Shown one piece after another: positions 45,101-57,100 of a stretch of 64,000 bases of DNA. Position 1 is the stretch's first letter. Each line of letters begins with the position of its first letter. The translations under genes and the position numbers were made by a program. The notes beneath the pieces are model-generated. The model was not told the origin of the DNA and searched no databases. It was given only the letters and a program-made list of their open reading frames with translations. Source of the DNA: Mytilus galloprovincialis (lineage: Eukaryota; Mollusca; Bivalvia; Mytilida; Mytilidae); the NCBI RefSeq assembly GCF_965363235.1, contig NC_134839.1:62029560-62093559 (forward strand), given 5' to 3'.

Positions 45101-48100
45101 TGTAGTCTCTGATACTCCCTGGAAAATGAAGATATATGTTATTCTCTCCTCCTATTTTATTATGTCATCATAGCCATAATGAATAATTTTGTACAAAGTT
45201 ATCCTGAATCATAAGATAAATTTAGTTTTAAGTTATTTGCAACACTTCAGGAGAAAACATTAAAAATAGAAAAATCAAAATATCCATAGCTTTGGAAATA
45301 AGGTGAATTATAAAATTTCATGTTAGCAACTGTTTCCGACCAGATCTGTAGAGATTGGCCAATAGATTTCAAAGGAGATGATGATCATCTAATTTCCTCT
45401 TAAATTCAGTAGAAATCCTTGTGGCCTAGATTTCCTCAAATACTAATGGCCTGTGAGTTTGATAGTAAAAGAGTAATAAAAATGGTATGAATGTATCCAA
45501 AAGTGAGCAAATCTTGTCTTCTGTATTAAAGTGCATATATTTTTTAGGATTCTAAGAGAAAAGGAAGAAATTTCACTTTGTATCCTCTCAATATCACTGT
45601 AAATGTTTATCTGTATAAAATTTATGCATCTGTCAATAAAAGTAAAACCATTAAACTAAAATATGTATGTCTCAACTAATTGCCTCAAATAAGTTTCAGA
45701 AACCATATTGTACAGTATACCTTTAGGAAAATCTGGGTTTCCCAATCCTATGTTGCATCTATGACTGGCCTCAACAAAAGAATTAATTACATATACATGT
45801 GATATACACACCTAAAGATTCCTTTTCCTGTTTGTAAGTATGCAAGTATTTTCTTCTCTTCTCCTTCATAATATGTTGTAATCTTTTGAACTGGTCGATA
45901 TACAGAGATTGTAGCCGTATCAATTTATCTCTCATGATTAATGCTACCTCCTCAGCTGTATATATTCCAGCATACCTACAATTCAAAATCAATATCAGGA
46001 AATAAATAAAAAACAGATATGGTATATTATTTAAACTTCATTTTGTTTGTTATGTGTCATAACAACAGGGGTCGAAATTAGCGCTAGTCCGGTGGTCCGG
46101 GACTAGTAAAATTTGCGTCGGACCAGTAGATTTTGTCAGCTGGTGGTCCGGGGGACCAGTAGAAATTTGTCGATAAAAATCACTGATTGCATCGCAATCT
46201 CCGTTTGTTTACAAAACAATTTACCTGTGAAATCAATTACACGGTACTGGGGGGTATTACAATTGATCAAGTTAATTAATATCTCGGGTGAGCGTCCTTC
46301 ACAACAATATAAAATGTGGAAATTTTTGGAAGGAGTTAAACCGCCGGACAAAAAAATTAAGATAACTGAAAATCAAAAGGAAGATCGAAATAAAGTATAC
46401 TAAAGTGACAAAAGGAAACGCAAATACCAAAAATCATGGGAAAAAGATCGTGAATGGTTGCATTATATAGTAGATCGCAATTTAATGAACTGTACAATAT
46501 GTGAAAAATTTGCAGTGACAGACCTAGATAGGAAATGTATTTTCGTAACTGGACGTCACATTTCAGATTGGATTCTGTACTTGCTCATGAGCAATCAGAA
46601 CAGCACAAACAAGAATGTGTCCACAGTACACGGATGCCCCACTCACACTATCATTTTCTATGTTTAAAGGACTGTGAAATTGGAATAAATTCTCTAATTT
46701 GGCATTAAAATTAGAATGATCTTATCAAAGGGAACATGTATACTAAGTTTCAAGTTGATTGGACTTCTACTTTATCAAAAACTACCTTGACCAAAAACTT
46801 TAACCTGAAATTTGCACTATCATTTTCTATGTTCAGTGAACCGTAAAATTGGGGTCAAAACTCTAATTTGGCATTTAAATTAGAAAGATCATATCATAGG
46901 GCAGATGTATACTAAGTTTCAAGTTGATTGGACTTCAACTTCATCAAAAACTACCTTGACCAAAAACTTTAACCTGAAGCCAAAAACTTTAACCTGAAAT
47001 TTGCACTATCATTTTCTATGTTCAGTGAACCGTAAAATTGGGGTCAAAACTCTAATTTGGCATTTAAATTAGAAAGATCATATCATAGGGCACATGTATA
47101 CTAAGTTTCAAGTTGATTGGACTTCAACTTCATCAAAAACTACCTTGACCAAAAACTTTAACCTGAAGCCAAAAACTTTAACCTGAAATTTGCACTATCA
47201 TTTTCTATGTTCAGTGAACCGTAAAATTGGGGTCAAAACTCTAATTTGACATTTAAATTAGAAAGATCATATCATAAGGAACATGTGTACTAAGTTTCAA
47301 GTTGATTGGACTTCAACTTCATCAAAAACTACCTTGACCAAAAACTTTAACCTGAAGCGGGACAGACGGACGAACGGACGAACGGACGCACAGACCAGAA
47401 AACATAATGCCCCTCTACTATCGTAGGTGGGGCATAAAAATCTACGGCAATAAAAGACAGGAAGGCACCCGAGGAATCCAAGGCAGGGAAAATTATTCAA
47501 ACTTTAAATGTTGATATTTTTTCTGTACTTGATCCTGATTTTGATAAAGAAAATCATTGAGATTACCAAAGCCTTGATCAAAATCAGAATAAAGACTATT
47601 CCTTTGTCTAACTTATGTAAACGAAAGCATCAAAATAAAATTAAACATCTGTCATTTATATTAGTGTTTGTCAAATTAATGTCATTTTTGCAGGACCAGT
47701 AGATTTGGAGCCGGACCAGTAGAGTTTTTAGTCCACTGGTCCAGCTGGCCAGTACACAAAAAAGCTTAGGCCAAAAAAAAATATATGTTTGTTTCCTGTT
47801 TCCCGACCGACCCTGACTCAAACCCCCCGACCCTAGATCTTTTTATTCAAATCCGGAAAAAAATCGTTTCCAGTCCGGAAAAATTCATTTCCGGTCCGAT
47901 CCAGATCCGTATTTTACTATGCCCAACAATCAAAATGGCTGCTCCCAGCACAAATGTGCTACAATTAAGGTTTAAAAAATGTCAGAACTGGGAGGATTAT
48001 TCAATTAAAGCTTCTTTAAAGGGATTAAATCATTTTGGGGTACAGGACCCTAACCAAACATGACATGTAACCGACTGCAAATCTGACAGGGAGTGCAAAA

Positions 48101-48137
<37 letters not shown>

Positions 48138-51100
48138 GACCTACCGACCCTGATTTATTTGCCTTGGAAGCAGGAAACAGACATATATTTTTTTTTGGCC
48201 TTAAATTCGACCCCTGCATAACCATCTATTGACCTAGAACACTAAATGTTTTTTTTCTTTCTTTTACTTGTAATTTGTTTTATTATCTGGTCATGACATA
48301 GAGTCAGTTTTGTAATAATTAATGCATACCTTATAATAAATATCTTAAATCAACAATAGAATTCAGAACTGTTCTACATAATAATTAAGATTCTACCTAA
48401 TAAACTGTAAGAGGATATATATAAAGCGAGACAAATTTGTAGCCATAAAGGTTTTTTTTTTATATAAAAGTGACAATATTAATATGTTCACTGTTTTGAA
48501 TGGGAAGAGCTAGAGGATTTTCTAAATATATACATCCCCACTAATGATGAAAGGGAAATTCTTAATCCACTGTTGGCTGCATTGTATTATATTGTTTGTT
48601 TTCCTGTTTGAATGGTTTTACACTAGTCATTTCTGGGGCCCTTAATAGCTTACTGTTTGGTGTGAGTCAAGGTTCCCTGTTGAAGACTGTACTTAGCCCT
48701 ATAATGTAATTACTTTTACAAATTGTGAATTGGATGAAGAGTTGTCTAATTGACACTCATACCAAATCTTCTTACATCTATAAAGTTATAAAAGTCAAAA
48801 CAATTTACTTCAAATAATCTTCTTGTTCACTATCTATACTCTCAGCATCACTTTCCCCGTCACCACGCCATGCTTGATCCACCAATGGTAATTCTTCATC
48901 TGAATCACTTGAACTGGCATATTCTGAAATAACAAATTATTATCAAAGAAAAAATAGTCTCTTTCTTGTGAAAAGCAAACAGAAGAAAATGATATTTATC
49001 ATTGAATGCATTAATTTAATTCCTTACTCTCTGTGATAAAGTTACAAAATACTTTAATTTGGATATGATCATGATGTCTTTATCAAACTGATATTCAGTT
49101 TGAACAAAAAATCATGGCACACTTAAATACATGTAAGTTGTTTGAAAATGAAGGTGAGAACCATTCAATATTGTGGAGTGGATGAACATTTGTTTCAATC
49201 GTTGTGAGAAATGGTTATTTATTTTTGGTTATAATGCTGCATGAATATTTATTTTCAATTCATCATGCACAAATATTTCATTTTTTTTTATTGGAGAAGA
49301 ATCATTGTATCTATGTAAAATGTATGCAAGTATGGAAAATCAACAAACCTAAGAAAACGATTGATGGTCATTTTATAACAATGTAATATTTTCTGAACAT
49401 TGACAATATAAAGATCACAAAAAAAAAGTTTGAATGCACTTACCTAAAAGGTTATAAAGCAGTTAGATCATAATCTCTGACATTAATAAATAAGGTGTAC
49501 ATGTATATCAAATCATAGTTTCATACATTAACCCTTTCAAATAATTTGATGTGCAGGGATATAAAGAATGCCTGTTATTAACAGACTCTGTAATTCTGTC
49601 AATAGATATTCATCTAGGGACTGGTACCAAGTGGCAACTCAAATGTGTAACTCACTATTATTCATTGTTATTATTATGAATCAGTTTAATATCTACAAGC
49701 TTAAACGAAAAAAACATTAAGACAACTACCATTGTCCTGAAAATTTCTTGATAAAAAAATGTCAACTGGCTGAAAATCCACTAATAACCTTCTTTATAAT
49801 ATTTTATGTAAGTTTATAAAGTTAAAATAAATATCATTCAACTTTGCAATGATGATGAAAAACTGACCTAAAACTTTACTTGATGTTGAATCAGTATATA
49901 ATTTTGGTCTTGACTTAGTGACATCAGCATATTTGTAATGATCAATGGACTCCAACAAGGATTCTGCTGACTGTGATGGCTGGCGTTTCCTTGATGACTT
50001 TTGTCTTGTGACAGCAGCTGTTCTTGCATGTTCTGCACAGTATCTATAAATTGAAAATAGCCATGAGATAAATGTTGTAATCAGCCATTGTTACACAATT
50101 CTTAAAATAATGAAAAGTTAGAAAACTGATGATTTTTAAATTACACTTACATGTACATTTGGGTTAAATCTATATAACCGGAATGACCATGATAACACAA
50201 TCTTACCTTCTTGTTAAATATCTCCTATTATTCATATCAGATCCTACATATACCATGTGCTTTATATAACAGTCTAATTCATGACCTTTAATGTCCTTTA
50301 AATGTCTACAGGTTAATTGCATCAGATATTTATCTAGAATATTCCAATGAAAAGTCTTATTCTTTAAAAAACAGAATAGTTTAATTAAATTCAGGGTCTT
50401 AGATTTAAAAATAATGCATATGATCTAAAGATTATAAGTTATTATTTTATTTCTTATGTAAGTGTTTGCTGTTTCTTGGGAAATCTTAAAGATATTAATA
50501 AACTGTTACACAATCTATTTATAGAAAACAGTAACTCTAATAGCATATCATTGTATTAAGGATGTACTAAATTACAGCAAGTATTTGTAGATTAGTCTAT
50601 GAAATAAGGTACAAACCTTAAAATATTTATTCTGGTTTTAATATCAGATAATAATATATTTTCTCTTCAAAATGATGAACTTGTAATTGCAAAATTATAA
50701 CTTGTAGGATTTTATTTTTATTTAATTCATTTTGATTTATAAACACAGAGATTTTTTGTTTACACACAACTTTTGTGTTCCTCAATCAGAGGCACATTAG
50801 CAATATTAGGGATATTGACAAATATAACACATTGTTTCAATTTATTGTTTAATTGTATGCTTAAATCTGCTAATTCATGATTTTCGTCATGAGAACATTA
50901 TAACTGAATTTCAGAAATTGATAAAAGGATTTTTCTTTTTCTTTAAATCGGCAACAGTGCTAAATATTAAGATGGTAGTGTCTGACTGGTGGAAAGTAAT
51001 GACGAATTCAGTGTTCTCCCCAGATATTTCATTTAGCATCCTGGTAAACAGGAGAAATTGAAATACCATCTTGTCTCTAAAAATTAGTATCAAATTTAAG

Positions 51101-54100
51101 ATGATAGCATCACATTGCCATGATGCTAAAATAAAATTAAAGTCCGTGGGCAGAACACTGGGTGAATTAAGTCAGTTCAATTAAACTGTAAATTTTATAA
51201 CAATTAAAGTGATAAACTGAGATAACTTTTGATTATATAATATTAGAGGCATATAATAAAACATTATTGGCATTGTACACTACAGTATAAAATAGAATTA
51301 AACTAGACCTGTCTACATAGCCCCTACATGTACATGCATTATCTCAATGCATTATAGTTAACTTGTATTGAGACAATGAAATTTTAGATTTTTGACAGAA
51401 TTATACTGACTCGTGAATAATGACTGAGGTTTGTATACTGTAAATTCAGAAAGAAATGCATCTTACATGTATTTAATATTTAGAATCTCTGATGGACGTC
51501 TCAAATGAGAGTTTCAATATTGGTTTTTTTTTTTTAGGTCAAAGGTCTATGCCACAATGATCTTATCTCCATGAAAAATCGATTTTCCCGGAGAACAGTT
51601 TTGCACCTGACATATAATAACTTTCCTAGGGTCAAGGTAAGATTGATCTGATTTTGATATTGTTTCACATCCTGCTCCCATGATGATAAATATATACATG
51701 TATATGTATTCTGCATACATTATTATTACAGTACATGTATACAAAGTTTTGTCAATTAAGCTACAATACAAAAGATTTATATGTAGTGCACAGAAATCAG
51801 ACATCATTGTTTCCTATCATAGGGGTCAAAGGTCAAATCAAGGTCTGGATGACCTGACCTTGATATATAACATCCACCCACAACCTCATGATGGAACTGC
51901 ATAACATGATTGATCAGCCTAAGTTCTATGGCTCAAAGTTATGTGCAGGACAAAATTCAGACAATGTTACTATCATAGGGATCAAAGGTATATAAGATCT
52001 GTTTTAGGATTGGAATATGATACAGGATTATTTTGCTTTAAATTAATCTAGATTTTTTTAATTTTAAATTCATCTGTATTGTCATATTGTAATTTGTATA
52101 TCAAAGTTGGTAAAAAAATTATGTGCACATCTTATCATTCTAAACATTTTCTGTGCTTTATTTAATTATTTTGTAAATCATTTGATTGTAAAGCTCAAAT
52201 TTTCGATCATAATCAGTTAATATTTGTCCCCATTATGGTAGAAAAAATAAAATAAAAAAAAAAAATCGGGAAAATTTCCCGAATTTTTCATTCTACTAAT
52301 GAACTCAAAATTGTTAACTTTTTTTTTACAGATCTACTTCATGTTCCGGTTTTCCTCGCATTTGCGCAGAAATCTACTTTCTGTTCCGGTCTTGTTTGCA
52401 TGAGACTTGGAACAAAATATATATTTATCAGTCTAGTAAAATATAAGAATTGAAATCAATACAAATTCATTTTTAATAATTGTTTGATGTGAAAAAAACA
52501 TTACCTGATGAAAGAGTTTCTTTTGTTTACATTGAATATGATGTCATAACTTGAAGAACGTCACAGCAACAGAACCAAAATCGGGAACGTTACAGTATTT
52601 CTGTTTCTTTTATTAACATGTTTGAATTAAAAAAAAAAAAAATACATACAGACTTAGTCCCCATTCACATGTTATGCCTGCCTCATATTAAATAATATCT
52701 ATTTTAATCAATCAAAATGTCATTTAAAAAAAGAAGGATCCATGATGATAGGAGTTTTGAACGACCTTGACTGACTCCCCAACTGCTGCTTACAGGGCCA
52801 GGGTGATCAGCTTGGCAACCTGCTTACCATGACTTTGTATTGTTGGTAGATGAATCATTGACTCTGTAGTAGATGACTACAAATTGCACTAAAACTTTGA
52901 TACAGCTAGCTCTTGGATGTATGGACAGCATAATTAGAGTGGGGTGCTCATTTTCGCCATATCTTTCCATGTTTTCTTCAGTTTATGTTCAGGTCTTTAT
53001 GTTTTTGAAGTATACTGATATTTCTATATGAAGATAACTTCAAATGCAAAATATTCTTAGCTTGAAAACGTGTTTGTTTTGAGAAAAATCATCTGAAAAG
53101 TTGGATTAAAGGGTGTTTGAAATTTCCTGATTTTTTGTCAACGGGGGACACATATTCGCCGTTTTTACACATCTATTTAAAACCAAATAACTGCAGCTTT
53201 AAACAATATTTATCAAATAAATTTCATTATAGATGAATAGCAGACATTTGAAAGGTGTAAAAAACTGAAATTTAGGGCAATCAGTCAAAGAATTACTGAG
53301 AAATACTTCTTTGAAATCTTTTTTTTTTCATTCAGGAAATTGGCTGAAAATCGTTGTCTGTTTTTCGGTCCTTTGCGGTAAGTGCCGAAATTTGGTCTCA
53401 GTTTAAAAAATAATCATATTTGTTATAAAAATATAATTTACCGGCATATTTCTTCCATTACAACCATCCTTTGAAGTTTTTACACCTCAAAATCATAAAA
53501 CGGCGAAATTGTGTCCACGGCGAATATGAGCGCCCCACTCTACATGTATGACACTCACCCATCAAAAATGGGTTAAATATCAGACTGTCGCTCAGTGGCG
53601 TAGCTGGGTCATTTTTACATGTACGTCTGAACCTTGGAGAGGGATATGAAGGGTTCCAACCGCTCAATGTTAAAGCATCTGCTGGTAATGGGTTCGAAAG
53701 GGAAAGCTATCGAGAATGAGATACCATAATGATTCCTGTCAGTAAAAAATCATTGATAGCAACATACTTTTGAATCTAAATGGTTTATTTGTTTTGGTTA
53801 AATTTTGTAATATGTTAACTTATTCATCGTGTTAAACTGGAAGCTATCCTAATGGTCATTGGTTTTAGAGAAAACGTCCAAACCAGTACTACTTTTAAAT
53901 AAATTTAAAGGGTGCCGTGAGTGAGCATACAATCGATAAAAGCACCTTTTAATGAACACGAAAAAAAAATTTTTCTAGGAGGTGCAATATAAAAAAATTC
54001 TGGAACACCTAGGATTTCTTCCCACAAAAAGTGAATCAATTTATCATTCCTTTAAAGGGATTTAAAAATAAAATTCTTTTGATATTTTTTTCTTGAGCTG

Positions 54101-57100
54101 GAATATATCACAACAATCTATGAAGGTTTATAAATTGAGCATGTAAAACAATTAATTGCGTAAAGAAAAGTCCGGCTATCTCTCTATCAGAAAAGAACAG
54201 AAAAATGAACGAAAACAAATGCTTTCAAAATTTTAGCTTATGTACTTAGGTGAGGTTAGGTGAAAATTAATGAATTAAGAAGTTAAAATTGATACTATAA
54301 GCTGGTAGAGCATCAATTAAGGATAAAAATAAGCTAAAAATATTGATAGGTCATGGACCTCCTTTTCGAGATATTTGAGATTTTAAATATGGCGGGAAAA
54401 GGCTCACTCGGACTTTTACCTTATATTTACATTGGTACTATTGGGTCTCAAAACAAGAGAAAGAAAATCAAGAATCTTCTAAAATTTTGGTAAAGGACCA
54501 TTTATGAGCTATTTAATCTTATATGAAAAAAAAAATGGGTGTCATGGGGCAAAATATTTTACATTGTATTGTATGGAAAAACACCAAGGAGTCCGAACAT
54601 TTGACACAGATTCCAAAACCTCACCTAAGTACATCCTTAAGTCATTAGTCATAGAAAAAGCTTCTTCGGCATTTTCATAATATTCGATGAAGGTTCGACA
54701 AGTAGTTAATGTAATTGAGAAATAACAAAATGTAAGCCCAACCTGCGACCATTAATTGCAGAAAGAAATACATTTTGTCCTTAAAATGCGGACAGATTAT
54801 AGATATAATTGCATTATTATATTGCTCTGAATACTCTTTTGATCATTTTGACAGTTTCTGTCCAACTTTTGTAAAATTTCACGGAGAGTCATTCAAAAGA
54901 CTTTATTCACATTCAGAACCTAAATATTGTCGCCGCTTTATCTTTCTTTTGGGACATAAATCACAGACTCGACAAAAATACAAACAGCATATTGTATCTG
55001 AGCAAACAGTGAATTGCTTTAAATATAAGAAAAGTATGTAGAATTCATAGTAGATTCAGACTTTTACAAAAGATTCCAACAAATACTAGTATATTAAATG
55101 ATCTATTTGGGCAAATTTAGTCCCTTTTTATTCAAGATTACAATCCATTGAAAAAAGAAGCACAAGGCTGATGTGCTTTTGACCAATTTTTCTGATTCTA
55201 TATCGATTATTTGTTTTATTTTCAAAATTCAAGTGTATACACGGGCGTTTTGACGTAAACGTAGCTACGCGCATGTCGCTGACGCCGGTTTACTGTACGA
55301 GGGCCTTATAACTAATTTGACTTGTAACATGTTTTAGTTAACAGATAATCAGGACCTGATCCAGCACGTCCTTTCAGCTGTAATGACTGAGACATTACTG
55401 AGGATTGGAGGGATCCATGTACTCATTTTCAAGCTTAGTGTCAAGTATTAGCCGCTGTACATTTACTAACTAACTAACGTCACTAACGTTACCTATTGTT
55501 TACGTTGCCTATTGTTTACGTAACGTTGCCTTGAACATAACTTGAATACAATTTGATATGAACACAACGCCTTTCATTACTAACCCTTAAGCGAAGTACT
55601 AACCACAAGAAACACGATACACAATATTGGTGCCGTGAGCCATGGAGAAATTAAAAGCAATTCGTGGTGGTCACCATAGTGCAGTTACAAGATTAATTAA
55701 TAGAACAAAGGAAAGAATTTCGCAAGAAGATATTGGACATGAAGAACTTTCGGCTGCCGCAGACAACCTTACAAAGAAGAGGAACCTGCTTGAATCTTTA
55801 GACTCACAGATCTTAGATGGAACCGAACTAGAAGACATGGAACAAGAAATTCTTGACGCGGACGATTATGCAATGAATATGGAAGTCGCCATTCGCCGGT
55901 TCAAGGACATAGTTTCTGGAAACAAAACAACCCCATTTCAGCAAACGGTGAGTGAAACAACTTATGTTCCAATAGCCAATACACTTGATTCATCAAATTT
56001 TCCGTCAACAAGTATTGCAAATCATAATTCAAACCATTCAGAAAATGTATTTTCCGTAGATAATAACTCCGTTTATACGAATGCAAACCCAACAACAGCA
56101 ACAAACTTCTATCACAAACTACCTAAGCTTGATTTACCGAGTTTTACAGGAGATATATTAACATGGCAAACATTTTGGGAATCGTTTGAGACAACCATTC
56201 ATCACAATCCCTCTTTGACAAATATACAAAAGTTCAGCTATCTCAAATCTCAGGTACACAGTGAAGCCGCACAATGCATATCCGGTTTATCTCTATCAAA
56301 CGCCAACTATGAACACGCAATCATATTGTAAAAGGAGAGGTATGGACAGACACAAACCATTATAAACGCATAAATGCAGAATCTACTTGAACTTACGCAT
56401 CCGTCACTTACACCGCACAGCATAAGGACATTTTACGATAAAATGGAATCGTGCATAAGGGGATTAGAATTGCTCGGACAATCGCAAGACACATTCGGAT
56501 CACTTTTAGTACCAATTATATTTGGAAAACTACCCGATGAAATGAGAAAACTTATGACCAAAGAACACGGGAAACAGAATTGGGATATAAGGTCCCTTAG
56601 AGAAGCAATCGGCAAAGAGATGTACGTACAGGAAACTGGTAATTCAGATAAATTAGACAGTTTCACACCCTCAGCGCCATTTCACACAGCAGTTGAACCC
56701 AAAATCACTTCAAGACCTCAATATGTAATAAATCAGTTCAAACCCAAAACCTGTATTTATTGCAAACAATCGCATTCATCCGTCGAATGTACCAGTGTTG
56801 TTGACAGAGAGAGCCGCTTAGCTATCATTGAACAGAAAAAAGTATGTTACAGTTGCTTTGGAAGTCATAAAGTTTCAGAATGCCGCTCGCGTTTTAGATG
56901 TAGAAAATGTGATAACAAGCACCACACTAGTCTTTGTGACAGTAATAAGAATCAAGAAAAGGAAAGCGTAAGTACAACAAAACCTTTAACGCAAAATACC
57001 ATAGTAAGTACAGTAGAGAGCGAAAATGATGAATTAACATGTTACACGTCGACATCGAAAATTAAACCAAAGACAGACGTTTTGTTAAAGACAGCCATCT

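Larger units (their letters stand above)
46066..48215 (+). mobile_element. hAT-family element, 2.15 kb, with 15-bp inverted ends and 8-bp duplication
   Basis: Ends CAGGGGTCGAAATTA and (inverted) CAGGGGTCGAATTTA, 14 of 15 alike, flanked by CATAACAA (46058-46065) and CATAACCA (48216-48223), 7 of 8 alike. Both features are diagnostic for hAT. Inside: a decayed zinc-finger-bearing gene fragment (46314-46645), a tandem array (46645-47360) whose tail ends gacagacggacgaacggacg...gtggggcataaaaa (to 47438), ggaccagtag-type repeats near both ends, and a poly-A run (48103-48133). No catalytic transposase domain is visible. Located in the KANSL2 intron between 45975 and 48809. Confidence 0.85.

Noticed and set aside
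47297..47500. Minus-strand ORF containing [11 protein letters not shown]
   Set aside because: Arises from the gacggacgaacggacg repeat tail; a known translation artefact of this repeat type.
54775..55041. 88-residue plus-strand ORF with several cysteines
   Set aside because: No start context, homology or splice structure; lies in AT-rich intron DNA between two mobile elements.
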